Notes: a model not told the origin generated them from the sequence alone. A DNA stretch of 64,000 bases from Anaeromyxobacter oryzisoli (GCF_022690765.1 NZ_JALCZA010000003.1:62001-126000); one strand, 5' to 3'; shown: positions 51,050 to 62,397, counted from the stretch's first letter. Program-made: numbers and translations.

Positions 51050-51889
51050 ATGCTCGCCACACTGTCTGCGCTTCATCTCCTGCTCCTCACCCAGGCCGCG
51101 CCCGTCGTGCCGTTCCCGCCCGTCGGGCCGGACGGCGGGGACGAGGCCGCTCAGCCGGCCCCGCCGCAGCAGGAGAACCCGCCGCTCCCCCGGAAGGAGA
51201 GCGCTCCGCGCCCGACCGCCGCCCTGCCCGCCGCGCCCGAGACCCCCGCCGAGCCCGCCGAGCCCGCTCCAGCGCGGCCGGCGGAGCAGCTCCCGGCGCC
51301 GCGCACGATCCCGACGCCGCCCACCCAGCTCTCGCTCCTCTCCGCCGAGCCCCTCGGCGGCGGCTCGGCGATGCTCGCGCAGGCCGGGTGGTCGCAGCTC
51401 TCGTTCCTCTACGCACAGGGGATCACGCCGCAGGATGACCTCGGAGGCTTTGTCGATCTCGACTGGTCTACGACCGAGCTCCACCTCGGCGTCTTCTACA
51501 GGCACCCGTTCAGGGCCGTGGGCCCGTTCGCGATGGCCGGCCGCTTCGAGCTCGCCTGGTACAAGGACTTCGGCGGGACCTGGTTCCACGACTCGAACCA
51601 TGAGGATCGCGGGCTCGAGGCGAACCCGGGGGTCTCGCTCTCGCAGCGGACCCGGAGCGGCATCGTGTCGATCATCGGGGAGGTGCCGCTCACCCTCACC
51701 CTGCGGGCCGACAGGGGGATCCTCTTCAGGCCGCGGGTCTCGCTCGCGTACGAGGCTCCGCTCTACGACGGGTACACGCTCGGCGCGCGCGTCGGGATCG
51801 GCTACCGCGGCGGCGCGGGCGACGCGCCGATCTCCGGCAGCCGGGCGGAGCTCACGTTCCTCGTGGTGGGCGGGTACCGGGTGTTCTGA
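51050..51889 (+). CDS. Exported protein with proline-rich linker and beta-barrel-like domain
   Basis: A 279-residue protein of unknown family. A short signal-like hydrophobic start (MLATLSALHLLLLTQAAPVV) leads into a Pro/Ala/Glu-rich linker to about residue 95. Residues about 105-279 alternate polar and aromatic strands (FVDLDWSTTELHLGVFYRHPF; RFELAWYKDF; TLGARVGIGYRGG) and end in GGYRVF, a terminal phenylalanine typical of outer-membrane barrels. GGAGG precedes the ATG at 51050. TAGAAT (51019-51024) may be its -10. Likely an outer-membrane protein; role unknown. Confidence 0.65.
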   Translation: MLATLSALHLLLLTQAAPVVPFPPVGPDGGDEAAQPAPPQQENPPLPRKESAPRPTAALPAAPETPAEPAEPAPARPAEQLPAPRTIPTPPTQLSLLSAEPLGGGSAMLAQAGWSQLSFLYAQGITPQDDLGGFVDLDWSTTELHLGVFYRHPFRAVGPFAMAGRFELAWYKDFGGTWFHDSNHEDRGLEANPGVSLSQRTRSGIVSIIGEVPLTLTLRADRGILFRPRVSLAYEAPLYDGYTLGARVGIGYRGGAGDAPISGSRAELTFLVVGGYRVF

Positions 51890-51909
51890 AGGAAGCACCG
51901 GGGCACGCC

Positions 51910-52226
51910 CCGTGAGCCGTGCCCGTCACCGTCACCGGCTTCTCCGTGACCCGTGAACCGGGTCGCGTGGCCCGTGGCCCCGTCCCCGTGGCCCGACCGC
52001 CGTCGGATCACGGGCCAGGGGACACGGGAGGCGGACACGGTCGAGCCGGTCCTCCGTGAGCCGTGCCCGTCACCGTCACCGGCCTCTCCGTGACCCGTGA
52101 ACCGGGTCGCGTGGCCCGTGGCCCCGTCCCCGTCGTCCGACCGCGCCGTCGGTTTACGGGCCAGGGGACACGGGAGGCGGGAGGCGGGGACGGGAAACGG
52201 TCACGGGCACGGTGACGGATCACGGG
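51910..52226 (+). repeat. Convergent-gap dispersed repeat, tandem copies D and E
   Basis: Two head-to-tail copies in the orientation of copy A, D at 51910-52053 and E at 52054-52226, offset by 144 bp. Both contain GTGCCCGTCACCGTCACCGG, CTCCGTGACCCGTGAACCGG and GTCGCGTGGCCCGTGGCCCC. Copy E has the longer tail. They occupy nearly the entire 353-bp gap between the exported-protein gene (+) and dsbD (-). Confidence 0.88.
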
Positions 52227-52242
52227 CCCTGGGGCCCGCCCC

Positions 52243-53667
52243 TCACCACCGCATCGCGCACGCCACCGGCACGGCGCCGGGGCGCCGATCCTCCGGCGCC
52301 GCGTCCGGGAGCGACTCGAGCTTGTCGCAGGCGCCGTCCACGCCCTCGAGGCGGGAGAGCATCTCCTTCGCGGACACCACGCCCATCACCCGGTCGGGCA
52401 CCTCGCGGCCGTGGCCGTCGAGGAAGACCACCGTCGGCATGCCGACCACGCCGTACCGCTCGGCGAGTGCCGTGAACGCGTCGTCGCCCGCCGTCCCGTC
52501 GATCTTCACCGCCACGAAGTGCTGGGCCGCGGACTGCACCGCCGGCTGGGACCAGGCGATCTGGTCGAGCTCCTTGCAGGCCACGCACCAGTCCGCCCAG
52601 AAGTCGAGGATGACCGGGCGCCCCTCGCTCCGGGCCTTCGCGATCGCCTGATCGTAGGAGCGGAGCCAGGCGAACGTCGCGCTCGCACGCTGCCGCTCCT
52701 CGCGCGCGCCGGCGGCCCCCGCGCCGTAGACGATCCCGCCGACGAGCAGCGCCACGCCGAGCGCCTTCACCGCCCGGGCGAGGGCCGGGCCGTGGAAGCT
52801 CCCGTGCAGCGCCCCGAGGAGGACGCCCGCCGCCGCGGCGGCCGCCGCGGCGTAGGCGGCTCCGTGCGCCGCCGAGAACAGCGCCCTCGACTGCGGGAGC
52901 GCGCCCTTCAGGAAGACGAGGGCGGCGGCGAGGAGCGCCACCCCGAAGACGGACTTCACCGTCTCCATCCACGGACCGCTCTTCGGCAGGGCGACGGAGA
53001 AGGCGCCGATCAGGAAGAACAGGAGCCCCATCCCGAGGGCGTACGTGAACATCACGCCGACGCCGAAGGCGACGGAGCCCTTCGCGGCGATGAAGGTGAG
53101 CGCCGCCGCGAGCACCGGGCCGGTGCAGGGCGCGGCGATGATCCCGGCGACGAGCCCCATGCCGAGCGCGCCGGCGCGGCCGGCGCCGCCGACGCGGTTC
53201 AGCGCGAGCTGGAGCGAGGACGGCAGCCGCAGCTCGAACGCGCCGAACATCGACAGCGCGAGCGCCCCGAGCACGAGCGCCACCCCCGCCATCGCCCAGC
53301 CGTTCTGCATCACGCTGCCGAACGCCCTCCCGGTGACCGCCGCGCCGACGCCGAGGGCGGAGTACGTGACGGCGATCCCGAGGACGTACAGCGCCGAGAG
53401 GGTCACCGCCTCCGCGCGCGACCCCGCCTTCCGGGCGCCGAACAGCGACACCGTGATCGGGATGAGCGGGTACACGCACGGGGTGAGGCTGGTCGCGACG
53501 CCCCCGGCGAACGCGACGGCGAACGCCAGGAGCGAGCCGCGCCCGAGCAGGCCGCCGAGGCCGAGATCGGTGCCGGCCCCGGTCGGGGCCAGGCCGATCC
53601 GATCCGGGAGCCAGGCGACGGCCACGAAGGCCAGGGCGGCGAGGAGCAGGCGGTGGGAGGTGCGCAT
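52243..53667 (-). CDS. dsbD: DsbD-like thiol:disulfide interchange protein
   Basis: Inner-membrane electron conduit of 474 residues that carries reducing power to the periplasm. The central CcdA-like membrane domain (about residues 45-330) has its two redox cysteines in LTPCVYPLIPITVSLFG and IIAAPCTGPVL. The C-terminal thioredoxin domain has FWADWCVACKELDQ and MPTVVFLDGHG. The N-terminal immunoglobulin-like alpha domain of E. coli DsbD is missing; only a signal-anchor-like segment of about 40 residues precedes the membrane part. Divergent from the isc operon. A role in cytochrome c maturation or oxidative protection is inferred. Confidence 0.9.
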   Translation of the reverse strand: MRTSHRLLLAALAFVAVAWLPDRIGLAPTGAGTDLGLGGLLGRGSLLAFAVAFAGGVATSLTPCVYPLIPITVSLFGARKAGSRAEAVTLSALYVLGIAVTYSALGVGAAVTGRAFGSVMQNGWAMAGVALVLGALALSMFGAFELRLPSSLQLALNRVGGAGRAGALGMGLVAGIIAAPCTGPVLAAALTFIAAKGSVAFGVGVMFTYALGMGLLFFLIGAFSVALPKSGPWMETVKSVFGVALLAAALVFLKGALPQSRALFSAAHGAAYAAAAAAAAGVLLGALHGSFHGPALARAVKALGVALLVGGIVYGAGAAGAREERQRASATFAWLRSYDQAIAKARSEGRPVILDFWADWCVACKELDQIAWSQPAVQSAAQHFVAVKIDGTAGDDAFTALAERYGVVGMPTVVFLDGHGREVPDRVMGVVSAKEMLSRLEGVDGACDKLESLPDAAPEDRRPGAVPVACAMRW

Positions 53668-53718
53668 TTCTTGGGCTCGCTATGCTCGAAAAATGTCCTG
53701 TGGCAGCCAGGAGTTCGC

Positions 53719-53761
53719 CCGGGTGAGCGACGCTTGACCGGGTGAGCGTTTTCCTTATACT
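53719..53761 (+). promoter_or_regulatory. isc operon promoter with a direct repeat over the -35 box
   Basis: TTGACC (53734-53739), a 16-bp spacer and TATACT (53756-53761) form a good sigma-70 promoter 78 bp before iscS. CCGGGTGAGCG occurs twice (53719-53729 and 53738-53748) with 19-bp spacing, flanking and overlapping the -35 box. This fits binding of a regulator to one face of the helix. No IscR-type site or iscR gene is evident. Confidence 0.65.
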
Positions 53762-53838
53762 CGACCCTCACCGTCCACGTTCGAGCGCTCGGAGGGCGTT
53801 TTCCCCTCCTCGCTTCTCTCTGAGAGGTAACGGGCGAG

Positions 53839-55053
53839 ATGAAGATTCCCATCTACATGGACTATCACGCCACCACGCCCGTCGACCCCCGCGTGCTCGA
53901 CGCGATGTTGCCGTACTTCACCACCGACTTCGGAAACGCCGCCTCGAAGAGCCACGTCTTCGGCTGGAAGGCGGAGGAGGCGGTCGAGGCGGCCCGGGAA
54001 GAGGTCGCCCGGCTGGTCGGCGCGTCGGCCAAGGAGATCGTCTGGACGAGCGGCGCGACCGAGTCCGACAACCTCGCCGTCAAGGGAGCCGCCCACTTCT
54101 ACCAGTCGAAGGGCAAGCACCTCGTCACCTCCAAGACCGAGCACAAGGCGGTGCTCGACTCGATGCACGCCCTGGAGCGCGAGGGGTTCGAGGTCACGTT
54201 CCTCGACGTGGAGCGGGACGGGCGGGTGGATCCCGGCCGCCTGAAGGCGGCCCTCCGCCCGGACACGATCCTCGTGTCCGTGATGCACGCGAACAACGAG
54301 ACCGGCGTCGTCAACCCCATCGCGGAGATCGGCGCCGTCACCCGCGCCGCCGGGGTGGTCCTCCACTGCGACGCGGTCCAGTCGATCGGCAAGATCCCGT
54401 TCGACGTGGACGCGATGAACGTGGATCTCGCCTCGATCTCGGCCCACAAGATGTACGGGCCGAAGGGCGTCGGCGCGCTGTACGTCCGGCGCAAGCCGCG
54501 CGTCCGCCTCGTCGCCGAGATGGACGGCGGCGGCCACGAGCGCGGCTTCCGCTCGGGCACCCTGAACGTGCCGAGCATCGTCGGCTTCGGTAAGGCGGCC
54601 GCCCTCGCCCGCGTGGAGCGCGAGGCGGAGGGGGCCCGGGTGCTCGCCCTCCGGGAGAAGCTCAGGAAGGGGATCGAGCGGTCGCTCGATCTCGTGACCG
54701 TGAACGGCAGCCTGGAGCACCGCCTGCCGGGAAACCTCAACGTGAGCTTCGCCTATGTCGAGGGCGAGGCGCTGATGATGGCGGTGAAGGACGTGGCGGT
54801 CTCCTCGGGGTCGGCGTGCACGAGCGCGTCCCTCGAGCCGTCGTACGTCCTCCGCGCGATGGGCGTGAGCGACGATATGGCGCACTCGTCGATCCGCTTC
54901 GGGCTCGGGCGCTTCACCACCGAGGAGGAGGTGGGGTACGTTGTGCGCCTCTTCGCCGAGAAGGTGACGAAGCTGCGGGAGATGTCCCCGCTCTACGAGA
55001 TGGTGAAGGACGGCATCGACCCCAACCAGATCGCGTGGGCGAACCCCCACTAG
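53839..55053 (+). CDS. iscS: Cysteine desulfurase IscS
   Basis: PLP enzyme of 404 residues that supplies sulfur for Fe-S clusters. The N-terminus [14 protein letters not shown] is canonical. [14 protein letters not shown] binds [15 protein letters not shown] holds the PLP lysine and [10 protein letters not shown] the catalytic cysteine. Length and C-terminus match group I NifS/IscS. First gene of a seven-gene isc operon; iscU follows after 57 bp. No iscR precedes it, unlike in enterobacteria. Confidence 0.96.
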   Translation: MKIPIYMDYHATTPVDPRVLDAMLPYFTTDFGNAASKSHVFGWKAEEAVEAAREEVARLVGASAKEIVWTSGATESDNLAVKGAAHFYQSKGKHLVTSKTEHKAVLDSMHALEREGFEVTFLDVERDGRVDPGRLKAALRPDTILVSVMHANNETGVVNPIAEIGAVTRAAGVVLHCDAVQSIGKIPFDVDAMNVDLASISAHKMYGPKGVGALYVRRKPRVRLVAEMDGGGHERGFRSGTLNVPSIVGFGKAAALARVEREAEGARVLALREKLRKGIERSLDLVTVNGSLEHRLPGNLNVSFAYVEGEALMMAVKDVAVSSGSACTSASLEPSYVLRAMGVSDDMAHSSIRFGLGRFTTEEEVGYVVRLFAEKVTKLREMSPLYEMVKDGIDPNQIAWANPH

Positions 55054-55110
55054 GAACCGGATCCGCGCGCGCCGGGTCCAACGCGGGCGGGGGACAGGGA
55101 AGGAACCGAG

Positions 55111-55575
55111 ATGGCGTACTCCGAGAAGCTCCTCGATCACTACGAGCACCCGCGGAACGTGGGCTCCCTCGACAAGAGCGATCCGGACGTGGGTACCGGC
55201 CTCGTGGGGGCGCCCGCCTGCGGCGACGTGATGAAGCTGCAGATCCGGGTGAACGACCAGGGCGTCATCGAGGACGCCAAGTTCAAGACCTTCGGCTGCG
55301 GCTCCGCCATCGCGTCCTCCTCGCTCGTGACCGAGTGGGTGAAGGGAAAGACGGTGGACGAGGCGCTCACCATCAAGAACACCGACGTGGCGACCGAGCT
55401 GAACCTGCCGCCGGTGAAGATCCACTGCTCGGTCCTCGCCGAGGACGCGATCAAGGCCGCGGTGTTCGACTGGCAGAAGAAGCACGGCCAGTCGGATCCT
55501 GCCGTGAAGCCGAACACGGTCCAGGGCGACCGGGCGGCGCTCGTGGCGGCCGGCGTCCTCAAGTCGGGGATCTAG
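55111..55575 (+). CDS. iscU: Fe-S scaffold protein IscU
   Basis: Scaffold of 154 residues on which 2Fe-2S and 4Fe-4S clusters are built. The three cluster cysteines and aspartate lie in GAPACGDVMKL, FKTFGCGSAIASSS and PVKIHCSVLAEDAI. LPPVK is the HscA recognition motif. The protein is about 25 residues longer than E. coli IscU owing to a C-terminal extension (NTVQGDRAALVAAGVLKSGI) of unknown role. Followed by iscA after 10 bp. Confidence 0.95.
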   Translation: MAYSEKLLDHYEHPRNVGSLDKSDPDVGTGLVGAPACGDVMKLQIRVNDQGVIEDAKFKTFGCGSAIASSSLVTEWVKGKTVDEALTIKNTDVATELNLPPVKIHCSVLAEDAIKAAVFDWQKKHGQSDPAVKPNTVQGDRAALVAAGVLKSGI

Positions 55576-55585
55576 CGGAGCGGCC

Positions 55586-55921
55586 ATGGCCGGTGCGGCG
55601 ATCGAGATCAGCGAGAAGGCGGCGGCCCGGATCCGGAAGCTCTCGGAGGAGCGGCAGTCGCCCGGCGGCGGGCTCAGGCTCGGCGTGAAGGGCGGCGGCT
55701 GCTCCGGGCTCTCCTACTTCGTGGACTGGGCGGACCGGCCCGCCAAGCTCGACCAGGTGATCGAGCGAGACGGCGCGCGGGTCTTCGTGGACCCGAAGAG
55801 CGCGCTGTTCCTCGCCGGGACCGTGATCGACTGGCAGCAGACGCTCATGCAGACCGGGTTCGTGTTCAGGAACCCCAACGTGAAGAGCGCGTGCGGGTGC
55901 GGGGAGTCCTTCACGATCTGA
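55586..55921 (+). CDS. iscA: A-type Fe-S carrier IscA
   Basis: A-type carrier of 111 residues that transfers Fe-S clusters to targets. The three conserved cysteines are in VKGGGCSGLSYFVDWA and ACGCGESFTI. ALFLAGTVIDWQQTLMQTGF is a family signature. It lies between iscU and hscB in standard isc order, with a 121-bp gap before hscB that shows no other gene. Confidence 0.95.
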   Translation: MAGAAIEISEKAAARIRKLSEERQSPGGGLRLGVKGGGCSGLSYFVDWADRPAKLDQVIERDGARVFVDPKSALFLAGTVIDWQQTLMQTGFVFRNPNVKSACGCGESFTI

Positions 55922-56042
55922 ACGAGGGGAGGGCACGCTCCTCGCATGGCTCGCGGGGGGTGACCCGCGGCCCTCGCCGCTCGGACCCGGCGCGTCCGCC
56001 CGGCTCTTCGCGCAGGGGCGGTGACCAGGACGGAGGAAGTCG

Positions 56043-56660
56043 GTGCTGCACTGCTGGAGCTGCAAGACGCTGGAGGAGGAGCCCACGCCCTTCTGCCCCA
56101 GCTGCCGGAAGATCCAGCCCGTGGGGCGGACGGAGGACTACTTCTCGCTGCTCGGGCTCCCCCGGCAGTTCGCGGTGGATCGCGCGGAGGTCGAGAAGCG
56201 CTTCCGGGAGCTCTCCCGCTCGTTGCACCCGGATCGCTTCGCCAAGGCGGAGGCGCGCGAGCGGCGGCTCTCGCTGGAGCGCGCGACGCGCCTCAACGAC
56301 GCGTTCCGGTACCTGAAGGACTGGCGCCTCCGCGCCGCCTACCTCCTCAAGCTCGCCGGCACGGACGTCTTCGCGGAGGGCAAGACCTTCGCCGACCCGG
56401 AGTTCCTCGAGGAGCAGCTCGAGTGGCGGGAGGCGATGGCGGTCGCCCAGGCGGACGGCGACGGCCCGGCCCTGGTGGCCATCGCCGAGCGGGCCCGCGA
56501 GCGCCTGGCGGCGCTCGAGGCGGAGGTCGCGGCCTGCTTCGAGGACGAGCACTGGTTCTCCGATCTCGTGCTCGACATCGCGCGCCGGCTCTCCCGGGCG
56601 CGGTACTACGACAACATCATCGCCGACGCGCGCCGCGCCGGCGCCTCGCTCCAGACGTAG
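56043..56660 (+). CDS. hscB: J-domain co-chaperone HscB with N-terminal CxxC zinc-finger-like module
   Basis: HscB/HSC20 of 205 residues, which hands IscU to HscA. The J domain has the HPD tripeptide in [10 protein letters not shown]. The C-terminal helical bundle ([33 protein letters not shown]) is the IscU-binding part. Unusually the protein starts with [20 protein letters not shown], two CxxC pairs (Cys4, 7, 18, 21) resembling the N-terminal metal site of human HSC20 and absent from E. coli HscB. The GTG at 56043 includes this module. hscA follows after 14 bp. Confidence 0.92.
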   Translation: MLHCWSCKTLEEEPTPFCPSCRKIQPVGRTEDYFSLLGLPRQFAVDRAEVEKRFRELSRSLHPDRFAKAEARERRLSLERATRLNDAFRYLKDWRLRAAYLLKLAGTDVFAEGKTFADPEFLEEQLEWREAMAVAQADGDGPALVAIAERARERLAALEAEVAACFEDEHWFSDLVLDIARRLSRARYYDNIIADARRAGASLQT

Positions 56661-56674
56661 TAAGAACAGGGACC

Positions 56675-58552
<1,878 letters not shown>

Positions 58553-58559
58553 GCGGGCC

Positions 58560-58865
58560 ATGCCGCGGGTGACCTTCGTCCCGGAGGGGAAGACCGTCGA
58601 GGTGCCGGCGGGCACCTCGATCCTCGACGCCGCCGACGCGGCCGGGGTGGAGCTGCCGCACAACTGCGGCGGGGTCTGCGCCTGCACCACCTGCCACGTC
58701 TGGATCGAGCAGGGGCTCGAGTCGCTCTCGGAGATCGGGGACCGGGAGGACGAGCGGCTGAACGAGGCCGCCGGCCTCGGCCCCACCTCCCGCCTCGGCT
58801 GCCAGGCCGAGGTGGGGACCGCGGACGTGGTGGTCCGCGTCCCCCACAACCGGATCGCGAGCTAG
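58560..58865 (+). CDS. fdx: ISC-type 2Fe-2S ferredoxin
   Basis: Adrenodoxin-like ferredoxin of 101 residues that gives electrons for Fe-S cluster assembly. Cluster ligands are in LPHNCGGVCACTTCHVWI plus the later RLGCQAEVG cysteine. KTVEVPAGTSILDAADAAGV is the usual N-terminal strand region. It lies between hscA and iscX as in the proteobacterial isc operon. Confidence 0.95.
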   Translation: MPRVTFVPEGKTVEVPAGTSILDAADAAGVELPHNCGGVCACTTCHVWIEQGLESLSEIGDREDERLNEAAGLGPTSRLGCQAEVGTADVVVRVPHNRIAS

Positions 58866-58874
58866 GAGCTGACC

Positions 58875-59072
58875 ATGCACTGGACCGACGTCCGCGAGAT
58901 CGCCATCGCCCTGAGCGAGCGCCACCCCGACGTGGCGCCGCTCTCGGTGCGCTTCACCGACCTGCACCGCTTCGTCCGCGAGCTGCCCGACTTCTCCGAC
59001 GACCCGCAGAAATCGAACGAGGCGATCCTCGAGGCGATCCAGATGGCCTGGCTGGACGAGGTCGAGGACTGA
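58875..59072 (+). CDS. iscX: IscX (YfhJ-like) regulator of Fe-S assembly
   Basis: A 65-residue acidic protein, MHWTDVREIAIALSERHPDV at the start and EAIQMAWLDEVED at the end, with the family segment LRF-type strand seen as VRFTDLHRFVRELPDF. IscX binds IscS and modulates cluster synthesis in an iron-dependent way. Last gene of the isc operon, 9 bp after fdx. Confidence 0.95.
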   Translation: MHWTDVREIAIALSERHPDVAPLSVRFTDLHRFVRELPDFSDDPQKSNEAILEAIQMAWLDEVED

Positions 59073-59118
59073 GCAGGCTGGAGCGGCGTCGGGCGTCAGG
59101 CCTGCGGCCCGTGCTCGC

Positions 59119-59318
59119 ATCCGTACCCGACCCCGGACGCGAACCCGTACCCGTGTCCCGTGACCGTTACCGATCCCGCGTGCCCGGCTCCCGCCTCCCG
59201 TGTCCCGTGACCGTGATCCGACGGCGCGGTCGGACCACGGGAACCGGGCCACGGGCCACGGGACCCGGTTCACGGGTCACGGAGGAGCCGGTGACGGTGA
59301 CGGGCACGGTTCACGGGG
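59119..59318 (-). repeat. Convergent-gap dispersed repeat, copy F
   Basis: Full-length copy in the orientation of copy B. It contains GATCCGACGGCGCGGTCGGA, CGGGCCACGGGCCACGGGAC, CCGGTTCACGGGTCACGGAG and GCCGGTGACGGTGACGGGCA. Lies between iscX (+) and the chemoreceptor gene (-) and fills most of that gap. Confidence 0.88.
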
Positions 59319-59349
59319 CTTGCGCCGGCCCGCGCCTGGGTCCCGTCGC

Positions 59350-61068
59350 CTAGAACTTCTTGAACCCGCCGGTCTCCTGGGAGACCGCGCCGTTCCGCTT
59401 CGGGGCGGGGAGGGCCGCGGCGTCCTCGGGCGCGGCGGGGTGCGTCGCGGGATGCGTGAGGGGGTGAGGCAGCTTCGGGTGCGGCAGCGCCGGGACGTGC
59501 GCGGCGGGAGCCGAGGCGGGTGCGTGGACGGGCGCGTGCAGGGCGCGCGGCCCGACGGCCGCCCGCTCCACCTGGAAGAAGCTCATGAGCTGCTGCAGCG
59601 CCTCGGCCTGGGCCGACAGCTCCTCGGCTGTGGACGACAGCTCCTCCGCCGCCGACGCGTTCCGCTGCGTCACCTGGTCCACGACGCCCATCGCCTTGGT
59701 CACCTGGGAGACCCCGGTGGACTGCTCCTGGCTCGCCGCCGCGACCTCCTGGACCAGCTCCGCCGTCTTCTGGATCGTCGGCACGAGGCCGGAGAGGAGC
59801 GCGCCGGACCGCTCCGCCACCTTCACCGACGAGGAGGCGAGCCCGCCGATCTCCTTGGCCGCCTTCTGCGCACGCTCGGCGAGCTTGCGGACCTCGGTCG
59901 CCACCACCGCGAACCCGCGGCCGTGCTCGCCCGCGCGCGCGGCCTCGATGGCCGCGTTCAGCGCGAGCAGGTTCGTCTGGTACGCGATCTCCTCCACGAT
60001 CCCGATCCGCTCGGCGATCGTCTTCATCGCGCCGACCGTCTCGGTCACCGCGCGCCCGCTCTCCTCGGCGCTCCGCGCGCCGTCCGTGGCCATCCGCTCC
60101 GTCTGGCGCGAGCCCTCGGCGTTCCGGGCGATCGAAGCGCTCATCTCCTCGAGGGAGGACGTCGTCTCCTCGACGCTCGCCGCCTGCTCCCCGGTGCCCT
60201 GCGACAGCGACTGGGCGGTCGCGGACACCTGCTGGGAGGCGCCGGTGAGGGCCTCCGCGCCGCCGCGGACCTCGCCGATGATCCGGGCGAGCTTCTCCGC
60301 CATGTCGCGCATGGCGGCCTGGAGCCGGCCGGTCTCGTCGGTGCGATCGACGACCGGCAGCTCGCGGAGATCTCCGTCGGCGACCCGCTCCACGACGCGG
60401 AGCACGCCGGCGATCGGGCCGGTGATCGACTTGGTGATGAAGACGCTCACCGCCACGCCGAGCGCGACGCCGACGAGGACGATGAGGAGCATCGTGGCGC
60501 GGACGTCGGACGCCGCGGCGCCCACCACCGCCCCCGCCTCGGCCATCCTCTTCTGATGGACCTGGGAGAGCTGATCGAGGGCGTCGGCCAGCGCCCGGAT
60601 CGGCTCCTTGAGCGGCGTCATCGCGGCGTTCGCCTCCTGCGGCGTCGCGTACTGCCCGTTCCGCGCCCCGGCGCCCACCTCCTGGAACCCGCGCACGTAG
60701 TTCTCGAGCTCCCGGCGAGCGGTGGCGACCGCCTCGCGATCGTTCGCGTCGCTCGCGAGGGTCGCCGCCTCGGCGAGGTGGTCGCGGAGCGCGCTCGCCT
60801 CCTTCGTCCAGCTCTCGAAGTACTCGGCCTGCTTCGCGCCCTCGCCGATGTTCAGGAAGGTGTCCTTCTCGTAGCGGCGCAGCAGGAGCGCCTCCGAGCG
60901 CGCGTCGTCGCAGAGGCTCGCCATCCGCGCGTCGCCGGAGAGCATGTCCAGCGTGGTCGCCGACACGCGCGCGAGCCCCCAGTAGCCCGAGAGCGCGACG
61001 GCGCCGGTGATCGCGAGCATGAGCAGGAAGGCGAGGGCGAGCCGCACGCCGATCGACATGTTCTTCAT
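59350..61068 (-). CDS. Methyl-accepting chemotaxis protein with His/Pro-rich tail
   Basis: Transmembrane chemoreceptor of 572 residues. TM1 spans about residues 8-30, a four-helix-bundle-like periplasmic sensor runs to about 180, TM2 follows ([20 protein letters not shown]), then HAMP ([20 protein letters not shown]). The signalling hairpin tip contains [20 protein letters not shown] and [20 protein letters not shown]. After the coiled coil, about 60 residues are Pro/His/Ala-rich and end in GGFKKF. The ATG at 61068 has AGGGG upstream. Downstream of cheB on the same strand. Ligand unknown. Confidence 0.93.
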   Translation of the reverse strand: MKNMSIGVRLALAFLLMLAITGAVALSGYWGLARVSATTLDMLSGDARMASLCDDARSEALLLRRYEKDTFLNIGEGAKQAEYFESWTKEASALRDHLAEAATLASDANDREAVATARRELENYVRGFQEVGAGARNGQYATPQEANAAMTPLKEPIRALADALDQLSQVHQKRMAEAGAVVGAAASDVRATMLLIVLVGVALGVAVSVFITKSITGPIAGVLRVVERVADGDLRELPVVDRTDETGRLQAAMRDMAEKLARIIGEVRGGAEALTGASQQVSATAQSLSQGTGEQAASVEETTSSLEEMSASIARNAEGSRQTERMATDGARSAEESGRAVTETVGAMKTIAERIGIVEEIAYQTNLLALNAAIEAARAGEHGRGFAVVATEVRKLAERAQKAAKEIGGLASSSVKVAERSGALLSGLVPTIQKTAELVQEVAAASQEQSTGVSQVTKAMGVVDQVTQRNASAAEELSSTAEELSAQAEALQQLMSFFQVERAAVGPRALHAPVHAPASAPAAHVPALPHPKLPHPLTHPATHPAAPEDAAALPAPKRNGAVSQETGGFKKF

Positions 61069-61347
61069 CGAGCACCCCTGTGCGGAGTCGCCGCACTCGA
61101 CCAGGCAGCCCGAAGGCGCCGTTTCGTCGCGAGCCATTTGCATGGCCGGCGCCGGGATCCGGTGCGCCCGCCGTGAAAGCTACGAGTTCAAAAAAGTCTG
61201 CGAGTGTGTCGATGTCGCCACGGCCGCGTGACGCAGGTCAGAAATAGCCATACCACGAACGAGGGATGTCCTGCGTGACCTGGTACGGCGCGGACCCTCC
61301 CCGGGCGGACCCGGGCTCGCCATGAGAGGGGACGGGCTCCTCGGCGT
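61069..61347. other. 279-bp spacer between cheB and the chemoreceptor gene
   Basis: No gene recognised. In minus-strand sense a run of six T (about 61190) lies in the middle, in the least GC-rich stretch. No clear sigma-54 or sigma-28 promoter could be read. The spacing suggests the receptor has its own promoter. Confidence 0.4.
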
Positions 61348-62397
61348 TCACGCGGTCCACTTGAGGATCGACTGGGCGATCCGCGACAGCGGCAGGACCT
61401 CGTCCACGCCGCCCCGCGCGATCGCCTCCTTGGGCATCCCGAACACCACCGAGGTGGCCTCGTCCTGGGCGATGGTGTGGGCGCCGGCCGCCCGCAGCTC
61501 GGCCATCCCGTCCGCCCCGTCGTCCCCCATCCCGGTGAGGATCACGCCGACCGCGTTCGAGCCGGCGGCCTGCGCCGCGGAGCGGAACAGGACGTTCACG
61601 CTCGGCCGGTGGAGCGACACGGGCGGCCCGTCCAGCACGTCCGCGAAGTAGAGCGCGCCCGAGCGCCGGACCGCGAGGTGGTGGTTGCCCGGCGCGATCA
61701 GCGCCCGGCCCGAGACGAGGCGGTCGCCGGAGCACGCCTCCTTCACCTCGATCCGGCAGCTCTGGTCGAGCCGGCGCGCGAACTGGGCGGTGAAGACCTC
61801 GGGCATGTGCTGGACGATGGCGAGGCCGGGCGCGTCCGGCGGCATCGCCTCGAGCAGCGCGCGGAGCGCCTCCGTCCCGCCGGTGGACGCGCCCACCACC
61901 ACCACCTTGTGCGTGGTCTGCCGGATCGGGGAGGAGCGCTTGGCCGGGAGCACCGCGTCGGTCGAGAGCTTGCGGGCCGGGGGCGCGGCCCGCCGCGGCC
62001 GCACCTTCGCCTGGACCGCGGCCCGGACCACGTGGACGAGGTGCTGCGCGGACTCCTCGAGGAAGCCCTTCACCCCGAGGCGAGGCTTCGCCACGATGTC
62101 CACCGCGCCCTCCTCGAGCGCGTGGAGCGCGACCTCCGTGCCGGGGCCGGCGAGCCCGGAGCAGACCACCACCGGGATCGGGTCCTCGCGCATCACCTTC
62201 TGCAGGAAGGTGAGCCCGTCCATGCGCGGCATCTCGATGTCGAGCACGATCGCGTCCGGCCGCTGCCGGCGCATCTTCTCCATCCCGATGAGCGGGTCGT
62301 TCGCCGTCTCGACGAGGAACCCGGCCCGACCGAGGATCTGGGCGAGCGCGGTGCGGACCACCGCGGAGTCGTCGACGACGAGGACGCGCGCAGGCAC
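61348..62397 (-). CDS. cheB: Chemotaxis methylesterase/deamidase CheB
   Basis: CheB of 349 residues. The receiver domain (ARVLVVDDSAVVRT; IVLDIEMPRMDGLTFL phospho-aspartate) is joined by a basic linker to the methylesterase domain. Catalytic residues lie in VVGASTGGTEAL (Ser), AIVQHMPEVF (His) and ILTGMGDDGADG (Asp). The GTG at 62397 is 2 nt past the cheR stop with GGAGAGG just upstream inside cheR. Opposes CheR in receptor adaptation. Confidence 0.94.
   Translation of the reverse strand: MPARVLVVDDSAVVRTALAQILGRAGFLVETANDPLIGMEKMRRQRPDAIVLDIEMPRMDGLTFLQKVMREDPIPVVVCSGLAGPGTEVALHALEEGAVDIVAKPRLGVKGFLEESAQHLVHVVRAAVQAKVRPRRAAPPARKLSTDAVLPAKRSSPIRQTTHKVVVVGASTGGTEALRALLEAMPPDAPGLAIVQHMPEVFTAQFARRLDQSCRIEVKEACSGDRLVSGRALIAPGNHHLAVRRSGALYFADVLDGPPVSLHRPSVNVLFRSAAQAAGSNAVGVILTGMGDDGADGMAELRAAGAHTIAQDEATSVVFGMPKEAIARGGVDEVLPLSRIAQSILKWTA

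Noticed and set aside
61069-61260. Sigma-54 promoter before the chemoreceptor gene (TGGTATGGCTATTTCTG in minus sense)
   Set aside because: It lacks the GC at -12 and the usual TTGC element.
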